64,000 nt of DNA from Ligilactobacillus agilis DSM 20509 (GCF_001436215.1 NZ_AYYP01000061.1:33317-97316); one strand, 5' to 3'; numbered from the stretch's first letter, positions 50,055-59,393 are shown. Notes: generated from the sequence alone by a model not told the origin. Translations and numbers: made by a program.

Positions 50055-52226
50055 TTAAATTGTGCAACTTTCGCACTCGTTAACCCCAATTTCACCGTTA
50101 TTGTCAGTAAAGGTCCGAATGTAATAGATCGACTTAATCCCCTTACTGTGGGCATAGTTTCGTAAAATTGACAGGTCACGGGTTGTCATTTTGTTATTGC
50201 CTGCTTTCTTCCAAGGGTAAAGTCCTGCTGGAATCTCAGAACGCATGAAGAGGGTTAAACTCATCCCCTGGTCGACGTGTTGTTGAGCGGCTGCATAAGT
50301 GTCGATGACCTTAAGCATTGAGGTGTCGTAAGCGGACTTGTAGTAAGGAATGGTTTCGTTAGACAGGTAAGGAGCAGGGTAGTAAATCTTACCAATCTTT
50401 CGTTCCTGCCGTTCTTCAATCCGGTTAATGATTGGGTGAAGGCTAGCGGTGGTGTCATTAATATAAGAAATTGACCCATTAGGAGCAACGGCTAAGCGGT
50501 TTTGGTGGTACAAGCCATCAGTCATGACCGCTTCTTTTAACTGAGCCCAGTCAGCTGCAGTTGGGATGAAGACGTGCTCAAATAAGGCTTTAACCTTAGC
50601 GGTCTTAGGGCCAAAATCATTAGCTAAATACTTGTCAAAGTAAGTCCCGTCAGCGTACTTGCTCTTAGCAAAGTCTACAAAGGTGGTGTGCCGTTCGCGG
50701 GCAATCTTGTTAGAGGCAACCAGTGTCCAGTAATTAAGGAGCATGAAGTAGACACTAGTGAAATCGAGGGCTTCTTTTGAACCGTATTCGATTTGGTTTT
50801 TAGCCAAGAAGGCGTGTAGTCCCATCGCCCCTAAACCAATAGTGTGGGCCTGAGCGTTACCTTTTTGAACAGAAGGAACCACTTGAATGTCTGAATGGTC
50901 GGTAACAAAGGTCAAAGCCCGGACCATTGTTTCAACTGACTGTCCAAAATCGGGGGCAACCATCAGGTTAACGATGTTGGTTGAGCCGAGGTTACAACTA
51001 ATATCTGTTCCCAGTTCATCAAATTCTTGGCGGTCGTTGACAATTGAGGGCTTTTGGACCTGCAAGATTTCTGAACACAAGTTACTCATGATAATCTTAC
51101 CCGCAATCGGGCTGGCTTCATTGGCAGTATCAATGTTGACCACGTAAGGGTAGCCTGATTCTTGTTGTAACTTACTGATTTCGGTTTCGAGTTCCCGGGC
51201 CTTAATCTTCTTTTTAGGGATAGCGGGGTTAGCCACCATCTTGTCGTATTCCTTAGTGATGTCGACGTAAGAGAATGGTTTACCGTAGACGCGTTCCACT
51301 CCCCAAGGGTCAAAGAGGTACATGTCTTCGTTGTTAGCGACTAGTTCATAATATTTGTCGGGCACGATTAGGCCTAGTGATAAGGTCTTGACCCGGATTT
51401 TTTCGTCGGCGTTTTCCTTCTTAGTAGAAAGGAAGGCTTCAATATCTGGGTGGAAGACGTTAAGGTAAACGGCCCCAGCCCCTTGGCGTTGTCCTAACTG
51501 GTTAGAGTAAGAGAAACTATCTTCTAATAGCTTCATAACGGGTACGACCCCGGAAGCAGCCCCTTGGATATCTTTAATAGGAGCCCCTGCGCCCCGGAGG
51601 TTACTCAAGGTAATCCCAACTCCGCCCCCAATTCGGGAAAGTTGGAGGGCAGAATTAATTCCCCGCCCGATTGAGTTCATGTCGTCGGTCATTTGGATTA
51701 AGAAACAAGAGACCAATTCACCCCGGCGTTTACGGCCCGCGTTTAAGAAACTAGGGGTAGCCGGTTGGTAGCGTTGGTTGACCAATTCGTCAGCTAATTT
51801 TAACGCTAACTCTTCGTTGCCATCCGCAAAGTAAAGGGCGTTAATGGCTACCCGGTCGATAAATGATTCCAAGTAGTAAGCACCATCATTAGTCTTTAAA
51901 GCGTACTGAGCGTAAAATTTATAGGCAGCCATGAAGGTCTTAAAGGTAAAGTTGGCTGCCGTTAGTTTAGCGTATAACTTTTCGATAAAAGCAAAGTCGT
52001 ATTTAGCTAAAAATTCACTTTCGAGGTAATCGTTAGCAATTAAATAATCAAAACGTTCCTTTAGGGAGTTAAACTTCATCGTGTTGGGGATGACATTTTC
52101 CTTCAAGAAAGCTGCTAAGGCTTCCTTATCTTTGCCTAATTGGATTTGACCATTAAGGGGCAAGTTAATTTCATTATTTAAGTCGTAATAAGTAACTTGG
52201 TTAGGATCAATCGTTTTGAGACTCAA
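50055..52226 (-). CDS. nrdE: Class Ib ribonucleotide reductase alpha subunit
   Basis: Catalytic subunit reducing ribonucleoside diphosphates, 723 residues. It lacks the N-terminal ATP cone of class Ia, as expected. Cysteines in the RRGELVSCFL and NLCSEI regions and the C-terminal redoxin-interacting ECESCTI are present. It overlaps the end of nrdI by 20 bases, which suggests coupled translation. Expression is probably governed by the NrdR boxes upstream of nrdH. Confidence 0.97.
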   Translation of the reverse strand: MSLKTIDPNQVTYYDLNNEINLPLNGQIQLGKDKEALAAFLKENVIPNTMKFNSLKERFDYLIANDYLESEFLAKYDFAFIEKLYAKLTAANFTFKTFMAAYKFYAQYALKTNDGAYYLESFIDRVAINALYFADGNEELALKLADELVNQRYQPATPSFLNAGRKRRGELVSCFLIQMTDDMNSIGRGINSALQLSRIGGGVGITLSNLRGAGAPIKDIQGAASGVVPVMKLLEDSFSYSNQLGQRQGAGAVYLNVFHPDIEAFLSTKKENADEKIRVKTLSLGLIVPDKYYELVANNEDMYLFDPWGVERVYGKPFSYVDITKEYDKMVANPAIPKKKIKARELETEISKLQQESGYPYVVNIDTANEASPIAGKIIMSNLCSEILQVQKPSIVNDRQEFDELGTDISCNLGSTNIVNLMVAPDFGQSVETMVRALTFVTDHSDIQVVPSVQKGNAQAHTIGLGAMGLHAFLAKNQIEYGSKEALDFTSVYFMLLNYWTLVASNKIARERHTTFVDFAKSKYADGTYFDKYLANDFGPKTAKVKALFEHVFIPTAADWAQLKEAVMTDGLYHQNRLAVAPNGSISYINDTTASLHPIINRIEERQERKIGKIYYPAPYLSNETIPYYKSAYDTSMLKVIDTYAAAQQHVDQGMSLTLFMRSEIPAGLYPWKKAGNNKMTTRDLSILRNYAHSKGIKSIYYIRTFTDNNGEIGVNECESCTI

Positions 52227-52593
52227 GTTTCTTCACCGCTTTCTTAAAATTAGTTACATCTTTAGGGGTGCCGTTAAATTCAAAGGCATAAATAATAGGG
52301 ACCTGGTAGTCACGAGCCAAATCGCGCGCTGTAAAGATGAAGAGTTGCGCAAAGTTGCGATTGCCAGTGCCTACGATCCCCTTTAAATAAGTTGCATTTG
52401 CACCGGTGTCTAAGAAGTCACGCACCGGTTCGGTAATGTTATCTTCGTAGGTCGGAGTGATGAGCACAAAGGGTTCATCAAACTCCTTAAAAGCGCCAGT
52501 CGGGTCGATTTCGTAGACTTCATCAGCTGGAAGGGCCAACTTTTTGATGAAGCGCCGGGTTTGCCCAGTGACGCTAAAATAAGCTATTTTCAT
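52207..52593 (-). CDS. nrdI: NrdI flavodoxin-like protein
   Basis: Flavodoxin that supplies oxidant for assembly of the manganese-tyrosyl radical in NrdF, 128 residues. The FMN phosphate loop is SVTGQTRRF (near 7-15), followed by LITPTYEDN and the glycine-rich GTGNRNFAQLF. It lies between nrdH and nrdE; the 20-base overlap with nrdE and a 21-base gap from nrdH fit one operon. Confidence 0.95.
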   Translation of the reverse strand: MKIAYFSVTGQTRRFIKKLALPADEVYEIDPTGAFKEFDEPFVLITPTYEDNITEPVRDFLDTGANATYLKGIVGTGNRNFAQLFIFTARDLARDYQVPIIYAFEFNGTPKDVTNFKKAVKKLESQND

Positions 52594-52614
52594 GAGTGTG
52601 GATCCTTTCCAGTT

Positions 52615-52845
52615 TTATTGAGCAACAATTTTTTTCAATAAATCTGGTCTAAACCCCCGGATAATTGGATTGTTGTCTTGTTCTAGGACAGGGACAGATT
52701 GAAAGCCCTTGTTCTTTAAGTAATCGATGTATTCTGGATTTTCGTTAACGTTTCTTTCTTCAAATGCAATGTCATGTTGCATCAGGAAGTTTTTAGTCAT
52801 TTTGCATTGGATGCAGTTATTTTTAGTATATAATTCTAAACTCAT
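52615..52845 (-). CDS. nrdH: Glutaredoxin-like protein NrdH
   Basis: Redoxin that reduces NrdE, 76 residues from the ATG after GAAAGGAAG. The frame is open 16 codons further but that part is not NrdH-like and lies over the site. The active-site motif is CIQCK (C11 and C14), with VNENPEYIDYLK and GFQSVPVL following. It is normally reduced by thioredoxin reductase, present here at 13952-14878. First gene of nrdHIEF. Confidence 0.95.
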   Translation of the reverse strand: MSLELYTKNNCIQCKMTKNFLMQHDIAFEERNVNENPEYIDYLKNKGFQSVPVLEQDNNPIIRGFRPDLLKKIVAQ

Positions 52846-52881
52846 TTTTAAGACTTCCTTTCGTGGTAATTTGCAATTTTT

Positions 52882-52931
52882 AGTATACAACATTGTTGTA
52901 ATTAATCAAGTAAAAACACAACATATAGACA
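52882..52931 (-). promoter_or_regulatory. nrd promoter with paired NrdR boxes
   Basis: On the minus strand TTGATT (52904-52909), 16 bases, TATACT (52882-52887). Two imperfect palindromes of NrdR-box type, ATACAACATTGTTGTA (52885-52900) and ACACAACATATAGACA (52916-52931), start exactly 31 bp apart, about three helical turns, which is the known NrdR arrangement. One overlaps the -10. They should repress nrdHIEF when dATP is high. Confidence 0.8.
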
Positions 52932-53006
52932 AAATTTCATAGAAAGCAACCGACATGTTGTGGTTAAGCTTTTTTTGGGATTAGCAGGATTTTTAGGCTG
53001 AAATAG

Positions 53007-53035
53007 TTGCTTTTAAGCCTTATTATCCGTATCAT
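53007..53035 (+). promoter_or_regulatory. Promoter of the rsmC-like gene
   Basis: TTGCTT (53007-53012), 17 bases, TATCAT (53030-53035), 31 bases before the start codon. Confidence 0.55.
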
Positions 53036-53066
53036 AGAAAGTGACTTAAGAAAGTGAGCGGAGTAA

Positions 53067-53675
53067 ATGACGAATTATTATTATACCAAAAATCCCGATG
53101 TGGAACATAATGAACAAAACTTTAATTTTACCCTCTTAGGAAATGAATTAAACTTTACCACTGATAACGGGGTCTTTTCCAAGCGCCGGGTTGACTTTGG
53201 TTCCTGTGTGCTACTAGCAGCTTTAGACCAACCGGCTTTTCAGCCACGTAAGCTACTAGATGTTGGGTGCGGCTACGGTCCGCTAGGGTTAGCGGTAGCC
53301 AAGAAGTTTCCCCAAGCCCAAGTTGATATGGTTGACGTTAATGAATTGGCTTTGAGTCTAGCTACTAAAAACGCAGCGGCTAACCAAATTAAGAACGTTA
53401 ACATTTGGTCGTCTGATCAATATCAAACCGTAACTGCTAAAGATTACGATGCCATTATCACTAACCCCCCAATCCGGGCCGGTAAAGAAGTGGTCCACGG
53501 AATCTTGAGCCAGGCTAAGGACCACTTAGTAGTAGGTGGCACCTTGACGGCAGTGCTTCAAAAAAAGCAAGGCGCCCCCTCTGCTAAAAAGAAGTTAGAA
53601 GAAGTTTTTGGTAACTGTCAGGTCCTCAAAAAAGACAAGGGTTACTTTATTTTACAAAGTATTAAGGAAGTTTAA
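53067..53675 (+). CDS. Class I SAM-dependent methyltransferase, RsmC-like
   Basis: A 202-residue methyltransferase resembling the catalytic half of 16S rRNA G1207 methylase RsmC. The SAM-binding motif LLDVGCGYGPLG is near 70-80 and the catalytic N6/N2-type motif ITNPPIRAGK near 134. Gram-positive members of this short type (YbxB) are common, and the exact target is not proven. tadA starts 1 base after its stop. Confidence 0.9.
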   Translation: MTNYYYTKNPDVEHNEQNFNFTLLGNELNFTTDNGVFSKRRVDFGSCVLLAALDQPAFQPRKLLDVGCGYGPLGLAVAKKFPQAQVDMVDVNELALSLATKNAAANQIKNVNIWSSDQYQTVTAKDYDAIITNPPIRAGKEVVHGILSQAKDHLVVGGTLTAVLQKKQGAPSAKKKLEEVFGNCQVLKKDKGYFILQSIKEV

Positions 53676-53676
53676 C

Positions 53677-54141
53677 GTGGACCAGGAGCAAAAAGAATAT
53701 TTTATGAATGAGGCCTTAAAAGAAGCGAAGCTGGCCTTTGATGCAGGTGAGATTCCAATCGGGTGTGTGCTAGTTTACAAAGGGAAAATTATCGGCCGGG
53801 GCCATAACTTACGCCAGGCTAGCCAGCAGGCGATTGATCACGCGGAAATTTTAGCCATTAGTCAAGCTAACCGGCAGCTAGCAAGTTGGCGCTTAGCAGG
53901 CTGCCAGCTCTTTGTTACCTTAGAGCCGTGTCCGATGTGTGCCGGGGCTATTTTAAATGCGCGGATTGACGAGGTTTATTATGGGGCAGCCGACCTTAAG
54001 GCGGGAGTGGCAGGTACTTTGATGAACCTTTTGAATGATGGGCGCTTTAACCACCAAGCCTATATCGAAAAGGGCATCTTAGAGGATAAGTGCCTCGGTA
54101 TCTTACAAACTTTTTTTAAGCAGGTCCGGAAAGAAAAATAA
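53677..54141 (+). CDS. tadA: tRNA-specific adenosine deaminase
   Basis: Deaminates A34 to inosine in tRNA-Arg(ACG), 154 residues from the GTG after AAGGAAGT. Zinc ligands H55 and E57 (HAEILAI) and C85/C88 (PCPMCAG) are intact. The frame is open upstream inside the methyltransferase gene, but the GTG next to the site gives the usual N-terminus. It is followed by the SRP RNA gene and dnaX, the standard order. Confidence 0.95.
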   Translation: MDQEQKEYFMNEALKEAKLAFDAGEIPIGCVLVYKGKIIGRGHNLRQASQQAIDHAEILAISQANRQLASWRLAGCQLFVTLEPCPMCAGAILNARIDEVYYGAADLKAGVAGTLMNLLNDGRFNHQAYIEKGILEDKCLGILQTFFKQVRKEK

Positions 54142-54199
54142 TAAGAAAATTTGGGGAAAGACTGGTAATTTTTGATAATATCGTGTATTATTAATATTG

Positions 54200-54303
54200 C
54201 CGTTAGGCCTTGGAGCAATAATGGCCTTACGAACCGTGTCAGGTCTGGAAGGAAGCAGCACTAAGTTTGGTTCGTTATGTGCTTCAAGTTATGAAGAATG
54301 TGA
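54200..54303 (+). ncRNA. ffs: Signal recognition particle RNA, small bacterial type
   Basis: The conserved helix-8 core GTGTCAGGTCTGGAAGGA followed by AGCAGCAC is at 54236-54261. Flanking arms pair: CGAACC with GGTTCG, and TTGGAGCA with TGCTTCAA. Length about 100 bases fits the short 4.5S-like form without an Alu domain. The exact ends are estimates. A terminator follows, and the place between tadA and dnaX is the conserved one. Confidence 0.9.
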
Positions 54304-54305
54304 AC

Positions 54306-54329
54306 CCCGATCTATGATCGGGTTTTTTT
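54306..54329 (+). terminator. SRP RNA terminator
   Basis: CCCGATC (54306-54312) and GATCGGG (54316-54322) form a tight stem with a 3-base loop, followed by seven T residues. Confidence 0.85.
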
Positions 54330-54377
54330 ATTGAATGAATAAGCTAAAATCTTAGATGGAAGGACTATGAGTAGTTA

Positions 54378-56087
54378 ATGAGTTACCAAGCATTATACCG
54401 GGTTTGGCGCCCGCAAAAATTTAGTGAACTTGTTGGTCAAGAAATGGTCACCAAAACCTTAAGGCATGCTTTGATGACTCACCAAACGACGCATGCTTAC
54501 CTGTTTACCGGCCCTCGGGGAACAGGGAAAACCTCGGCCGCTAAGATTTTTGCCAAGGCCATAAATTGTCACCAGCAAACGGATGGGGAGCCATGCAATG
54601 AGTGTGAACTGTGTCAAGCAATCACAGCTGGCCGCTTAAACGATGTAATTGAAATCGATGCTGCCTCTAATAACGGGGTGGAAGAAATCCGTGATATTAG
54701 GGATAAGGCCAAGTATGCGCCCACGGTGGCTGATTATAAAGTCTACATTATCGACGAAGTTCATATGTTATCAACCGGGGCTTTTAACGCCTTGTTGAAG
54801 ACCTTAGAAGAACCACCGGCAAATGTCGTCTTCATTCTAGCAACCACTGAGCCCCATAAGATTCCGGCAACCATCATCTCGCGGACACAGCGGTTTGATT
54901 TTCGCCGGATTACCCCCCAAGATATTTTGGGGCGGATGGAATACATTTTAAAGCAAAAAGAAGTCAGCTACGATGATAGTGCGCTAAAGGTAATTGCCAA
55001 GGCAGCCGAAGGGGGCATGCGGGATGCCTTGAGTATCTTGGATCAGGTGATTTCTTTTGGCGAGGACGGTCAAGTTACTTTCGACAACGCCTTACTAGTT
55101 ACCGGGACGGTTACCAGGCAAAAGCTGACCGCCTATTTAAAGCAAGTCTTTGCTCAAGATACGTCGGCGGCCTTAGAAACTATTCACACGATTGTTAACG
55201 AAGGTAAGGATGCCAAGCGGTTAATTGAGGATTTAATTGGCTATTGTCGAGATTTATTGCTCTATAAACAGGCTCCCAAGTTAGTCGAGGAAAGTGAACT
55301 AGGGTTGCTTGATGCCGACTTTAAGGAGTTTGCACAAAAGATTGATAGCCAGGTTTTATATCAAGCAATTAACATTTTAAATGAGCAACAAGAAAATATG
55401 CGCTACACCTCGCATGAGACTGTGTACCTCGAGGTCTTGACCATTAAGCTATCGCAATCGGTTAGCCAAGGTCAAGCTAAGGCGCCGGTGGCAACAGAAA
55501 ATAGCGCGGACCATGAAGAAGTAGTGCGGCTGGCTAAACAGGTGGCCCAACTCCAAGAGCAGTTACAAACCTTAAGCCAGGCTGGCCCTAAGCAGGTAAG
55601 TGCCCCTGCTAAGCGGCCAAGGCCAAGCCAGGCTAGCTCTGGGCAGTTTAAGGTAAACTTAAACCAGTTATTGCCAATTTTAAATAAAGCTAAAAAGGAA
55701 AATCTGTTACAATTAAGAGAGGTTTGGGGTGACTTGTTAAACATGCTCAACCCAGCTCAAAGGGCAATGTTGCGTTCCTTTGAACCGGCAGCGGCCAGTG
55801 ACGACGGCTTAATCTTAAAGGGAGCCTACCCTTATTTGTGCCAGCGCGCTCAAAGTAGTCAAGAATTACAGGATGCAATCGGTAATGGGCTTAGTCGGCT
55901 CTTACCCCAAGCACCAAGTCTACACTTTGTGCCAAAGGAAAACTGGCAGGAGATTCGCCAGGAATTTTACCGGCAAAATCAACCGCAAACAGAGGAAAAA
56001 GCCCCTAAAAAAGAGGAAGTTGCCCCAATTGTACTTACAGCCCAAAAACTTTTTGGCAAAGAAAATGTTGAAATAAAAGCAGATTAG
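54378..56087 (+). CDS. dnaX: DNA polymerase III subunits gamma and tau
   Basis: Clamp-loader ATPase of 569 residues. Walker A is GPRGTGKT (45-52), zinc cysteines lie in CHQQTDGEPCNECELC, the DEVH Walker B is near 125, and the SRC-like sensor is ISRTQRF. A Gln/Ala/Pro linker (about 370-420) leads to a tau-type C-terminal domain that binds polymerase or helicase. It is first in dnaX-ebfC-recR-yaaL. Confidence 0.96.
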   Translation: MSYQALYRVWRPQKFSELVGQEMVTKTLRHALMTHQTTHAYLFTGPRGTGKTSAAKIFAKAINCHQQTDGEPCNECELCQAITAGRLNDVIEIDAASNNGVEEIRDIRDKAKYAPTVADYKVYIIDEVHMLSTGAFNALLKTLEEPPANVVFILATTEPHKIPATIISRTQRFDFRRITPQDILGRMEYILKQKEVSYDDSALKVIAKAAEGGMRDALSILDQVISFGEDGQVTFDNALLVTGTVTRQKLTAYLKQVFAQDTSAALETIHTIVNEGKDAKRLIEDLIGYCRDLLLYKQAPKLVEESELGLLDADFKEFAQKIDSQVLYQAINILNEQQENMRYTSHETVYLEVLTIKLSQSVSQGQAKAPVATENSADHEEVVRLAKQVAQLQEQLQTLSQAGPKQVSAPAKRPRPSQASSGQFKVNLNQLLPILNKAKKENLLQLREVWGDLLNMLNPAQRAMLRSFEPAAASDDGLILKGAYPYLCQRAQSSQELQDAIGNGLSRLLPQAPSLHFVPKENWQEIRQEFYRQNQPQTEEKAPKKEEVAPIVLTAQKLFGKENVEIKAD

Positions 56088-56108
56088 CTCTGAAAGGATG
56101 ATTTAATT

Positions 56109-56423
56109 ATGATGCGTGGAATGGGAAATATGCAAAATATGGTGAAACAAATGCAAAAGCTACAAAAGCAGATGCAAAAGGATCAAGAAGAACTACATAG
56201 TACAGAATTTACAGGGCAAGCCCCTGATGAAGCGGTAGTGGTTAAGTTCACTGGGGACCGCAAGATGGTCGACATTGCCATCAAGGAAGAAGCAGTTGAT
56301 CCAGATGACGTTGAAATGTTACAAGACTTGGTTATCGCTGCGGTTAACGATGCCATGGACCAAATTGAAACCCAAACGCAAAAGACAATGGGTAAGTACT
56401 CCCGCAATATCCCTGGCCTTTAA
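56109..56423 (+). CDS. ebfC: Nucleoid-associated protein, YbaB/EbfC family
   Basis: Small DNA-binding dimer of 104 residues. A Met/Gln/Lys-rich N-terminal helix ([20 protein letters not shown]) is followed by the beta-sheet core and a C-terminal helix ([21 protein letters not shown]). Always between dnaX and recR in Firmicutes, as here. Two adjacent ATG codons make the start uncertain by one residue. Confidence 0.95.
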   Translation: MMRGMGNMQNMVKQMQKLQKQMQKDQEELHSTEFTGQAPDEAVVVKFTGDRKMVDIAIKEEAVDPDDVEMLQDLVIAAVNDAMDQIETQTQKTMGKYSRNIPGL

Positions 56424-56451
56424 AATTAATAATTAGAAAGAAGTGCGTGGA

Positions 56452-57051
56452 ATGCAATACCCAGAACCAATTGCCAAATTGATTGATAGTTATATGAAAT
56501 TGCCCGGAATTGGTGCTAAGTCAGCAACGCGCATGGCCTTTTACACGATTGATATGCCGGCCGATGATGTGACTGACTTTGCCAAGGCCTTAATTTCGGC
56601 TAAGCGGGACCTGCATTATTGCAGCATTTGTGGCAATATTACTGAAAATGATCCCTGCGTAATTTGTGCTGACAAGACCCGGGACCAAAGTAAGCTGATT
56701 GTTGTCGAACAACCTAAAGATGTAATGTCACTAGAAAAGATGCGGGAATATCATGGCTTATATCATGTTTTACACGGGGTCTTATCACCAATCGAAGGTA
56801 AAGGGCCGGAGGATTTAAATATTACTAGCCTAGTTAAACGGCTCCAAGATAACGAAGCTATTCAAGAAGTTATCTTGGCTACCAATGCAACTCCAGAAGG
56901 AGAAGCAACGGCGATGTATATTTCCCGCCTATTAAAACCAGCGGGACTTAAGACAACCCGGCTAGCACACGGGTTAGCCGTTGGGAGTGATATTGAGTAC
57001 GCAGACGAAATGACCTTGTTTAAAGCGATTGAAGGTAGGACGGAGATTTAA
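56452..57051 (+). CDS. recR: Recombination protein RecR
   Basis: Works with RecO/RecF to load RecA at gaps, 199 residues. The helix-hairpin-helix is [15 protein letters not shown], zinc cysteines are [16 protein letters not shown], and a Toprim domain begins at [16 protein letters not shown] chose the ATG giving [12 protein letters not shown], the family N-terminus; a GTG three codons earlier is an alternative. yaaL starts 1 base after its stop. Confidence 0.96.
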   Translation: MQYPEPIAKLIDSYMKLPGIGAKSATRMAFYTIDMPADDVTDFAKALISAKRDLHYCSICGNITENDPCVICADKTRDQSKLIVVEQPKDVMSLEKMREYHGLYHVLHGVLSPIEGKGPEDLNITSLVKRLQDNEAIQEVILATNATPEGEATAMYISRLLKPAGLKTTRLAHGLAVGSDIEYADEMTLFKAIEGRTEI

Positions 57052-57052
57052 G

Positions 57053-57307
57053 ATGTTTGGCAGAAATAAGCAAAAGTTGCGGAGAACCTATGATGACCTG
57101 CTGTTAGCAGATGTTGAGCAGGCAAAGGTGGACTGGGATAATGCTAAGTTAACGCAAAAATCAGTTTATGACGCTGATGATGAGTTAGAAGCCGAGACTA
57201 AGTTGGCCAAGGCAAAATACCAGTTGCTCTTTAGGGAAGCGCGGTTACGCAGAATTAAGGGGCATCTCCAAGCAACAATGATTAAGGTCAACGAATTTAA
57301 TAATTAA
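57053..57307 (+). CDS. yaaL: YaaL-like protein, DUF2508
   Basis: An 84-residue, mostly helical charged protein (MFGRNKQKLRRTYDDLLLAD...) of the DUF2508 family found after recR in Firmicutes. No function is established. It starts directly after recR and is followed by a hairpin with a T run, so it closes the dnaX operon. Confidence 0.88.
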   Translation: MFGRNKQKLRRTYDDLLLADVEQAKVDWDNAKLTQKSVYDADDELEAETKLAKAKYQLLFREARLRRIKGHLQATMIKVNEFNN

Positions 57308-57315
57308 CCATTTGG

Positions 57316-57360
57316 CAGCAAGTTTAGGCAAGATACTTTTTTTGCGGCTTGCTGTTTTTT
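57316..57360 (+). terminator. Terminator after yaaL
   Basis: CAGCAAG (57316-57322) and CTTGCTG (57348-57354) with a 25-base loop, then six T residues. Confidence 0.7.
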
Positions 57361-57389
57361 AATAAAAACTTTGACGGTGGTGGAAAAAA

Positions 57390-58034
57390 GTGACTGGTTT
57401 TTTAGTAACATTTGAAGGAACGGATGGTTCGGGCAAGACGAGCGTTATTAACGGGCTAACAGAGAAATTAGAGCAGTTAGGCTACCAAAACCGCTACCTT
57501 GTAACTCGTGAACCAGGTGGAAATAAAATTTCGGAGGCAATCCGGCATATCTTATTAGACGAAGAATATGAAGGGATGGACCCTAAAACGGAGGTCTTAT
57601 TATACGCTGCGGCTAGGAGGCAACATTTGGTTCAAACCGTGTTACCTGCGCTTAAAGCTGGTAAAATTGTATTATGTGATCGCTATGTTGAGAGTTCTTT
57701 AGTCTACCAAGGAGTGGGACGCAAGGTGGGAATTGAGCCTGTACTTGCAATTAACAACTTTGCGACCGATGAATTAAAAGCAGATTTGACCTTTGTATTA
57801 GATATTGACCCTGAAGTAGGGTTAAAGCGGATTGCCAATAACCGCTTAGATGAGGTTAACCGGATGGACAAGGAGCGCTTGGAATTTTATCAAGCCATCA
57901 GAAGAGCCTACCTTAAACTAGTAGCTAAAGAGCCACACCGGTTAGTAGCGATTGATGCCAACCAAGAGTTAGCCCAGGTTCAAAGTGATGTTTGGCAAGT
58001 TTTTGAAAGTAAAATTTTAGCAACCAACAATTAG
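57390..58034 (+). CDS. tmk: Thymidylate kinase
   Basis: Phosphorylates dTMP to dTDP, 214 residues. P-loop GTDGSGKT is at 10-17, DR(Y/H)-type motif CDRYVESSLVYQG near 96, and TREPGG near 45. GTG start. First of tmk-darA-holB-yabA-rsmI, a conserved Firmicute block. Confidence 0.96.
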   Translation: MTGFLVTFEGTDGSGKTSVINGLTEKLEQLGYQNRYLVTREPGGNKISEAIRHILLDEEYEGMDPKTEVLLYAAARRQHLVQTVLPALKAGKIVLCDRYVESSLVYQGVGRKVGIEPVLAINNFATDELKADLTFVLDIDPEVGLKRIANNRLDEVNRMDKERLEFYQAIRRAYLKLVAKEPHRLVAIDANQELAQVQSDVWQVFESKILATNN

Positions 58035-58047
58035 TGGGGTGGTCAAC

Positions 58048-58377
58048 ATGAAATTAATTATTGCAATTGTCCAAGACAAAGACAGTAGTAAGTTAAGCAA
58101 TGCTTTAGTTGAAGCGGACATTCGGGCAACTAAACTCTCGACAACCGGCGGTTTTTTACGAGCGGGGAATACCACCTTTTTAATCGGGGTGGAAGAAGAT
58201 AAGATTGAAACGGTACTGGCGATTATCAAGGAATCTTCCCAAAAGCGGGAACAATACATGGCGCCACCAATTAACCTTGATTCGCCAATGGAAGCAACCC
58301 ATACTTACCCAATTGAGGTGCAAGTTGGGGGCGCGACTGTGTTCGTCTTACCAGTCGATAGTTTTTATCATTTTTAA
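58048..58377 (+). CDS. darA: Cyclic di-AMP receptor, DarA/PstA (YaaQ) family
   Basis: PII-like protein of 109 residues that binds c-di-AMP. MKLIIAIVQDKDSSKLSNAL begins the ferredoxin-like fold, STTGGFLRAGNTTFLIGVE holds the ligand loop, and the end VGGATVFVLPVDSFYHF is typical. Downstream partner unknown even in studied species. The ATG is chosen over the GTG three codons earlier. Conserved place between tmk and holB. Confidence 0.93.
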   Translation: MKLIIAIVQDKDSSKLSNALVEADIRATKLSTTGGFLRAGNTTFLIGVEEDKIETVLAIIKESSQKREQYMAPPINLDSPMEATHTYPIEVQVGGATVFVLPVDSFYHF

Positions 58378-58386
58378 GGACGGAAG

Positions 58387-59382
58387 ATGGAAGTAGAAGT
58401 AAGAAAAACGCAAACCCAATTAGTAGAGCACTTTACTAAGCTGGTGGCTAAACAACAGCTAGTGCATGCTTATTTATTTTCCGGGCCAGCCGGAGTCGGT
58501 AAGATGCAACTGGCTTTGTATGTGGCCCAAGCGGTTTTTTGCCAGCAAAAGGAGGCAGGCAAGCCCTGTCTTAAGTGTCCAGAGTGTCGGCGGATTGCGG
58601 AAAATAACCACCCGGATGTGGTCCGGATTATTCCCGAGGGCTTGTCGATAAAAGTTGAACAGATTCGCTATCTTAAGACCGAGTTTTCTAAAAGTGGGGT
58701 TGAAGGTAAGCAAAAAATCTTTATTATCCAAGATGCCGATAAGATGACGGTTGGGGCTGCCAATAGTTTACTAAAGTTCTTGGAAGAACCTAGTGGTCAG
58801 GTGACAGCCTTCTTACTGACTAGTCATCTAAACCAAATTCTACCCACCATTATTTCCCGCTGTCAGTTAGTAGAGCTGTCGTCGTTGACGGTTAAACAAC
58901 TGACAGCCAAGTTGGTAGAACAAGGACTGCCGCCAGACAAGGCACAGTTACTCGCGCACTTAACGGGCGACTTAAAGCTGGCTAAGCAATTAGCGGCGGA
59001 TGACGCCTTTAACCAAGTCATTCAGAGCGTGTGGGAATGGTACCGCCTCATCTTAAAAAACGATTTACAGGCATTTGTACTTGTGCAAACTAAGTTAATG
59101 ACTTATGCTGAAACTAGGGCCGAACAAGAAGTGTTGTTGCAGCTATTGGTATTGATTGTTAGGGATGCCATGTTGTTGCATTATCAGCGCGATGATGAAG
59201 TGGCATTTAGCATGTACAAAACAGAATTGAGTCAACAAATTCTGCCATTAAGCGCGACTAAGTTGGTAGCGGCAATGGAATTGGTGTTAAAGTCCTGGCC
59301 CGAAATGGCGCTTAATGTTGCTTTTCAAAATATTTTAGAAGAATTAACCTTGAATTTGTGTAATTGTTATCATCAGCGATAA
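58387..59382 (+). CDS. holB: DNA polymerase III delta' subunit
   Basis: Clamp-loader subunit of 331 residues. The P-loop-like segment reads GPAGVGKMQ, with Met where ATP-using homologues have Thr or Ser, in line with delta' not hydrolysing ATP. Zinc cysteines are CLKCPECRR, followed by PDVVRI and a sensor motif IISRCQLVEL. yabA follows after 11 bases. Confidence 0.94.
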   Translation: MEVEVRKTQTQLVEHFTKLVAKQQLVHAYLFSGPAGVGKMQLALYVAQAVFCQQKEAGKPCLKCPECRRIAENNHPDVVRIIPEGLSIKVEQIRYLKTEFSKSGVEGKQKIFIIQDADKMTVGAANSLLKFLEEPSGQVTAFLLTSHLNQILPTIISRCQLVELSSLTVKQLTAKLVEQGLPPDKAQLLAHLTGDLKLAKQLAADDAFNQVIQSVWEWYRLILKNDLQAFVLVQTKLMTYAETRAEQEVLLQLLVLIVRDAMLLHYQRDDEVAFSMYKTELSQQILPLSATKLVAAMELVLKSWPEMALNVAFQNILEELTLNLCNCYHQR

Positions 59383-59393
59383 GGGGTGATTTT

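Noticed and set aside
52946..52977. Hairpin with T run upstream of the nrd promoter
   Set aside because: Stem is imperfect and no plus-strand transcript is known to need ending there; not annotated.
56003..56012. A-rich stretch near the end of dnaX as a programmed frameshift site for gamma
   Set aside because: It lies within the last 30 codons, so shifting there would not make a gamma-sized product.
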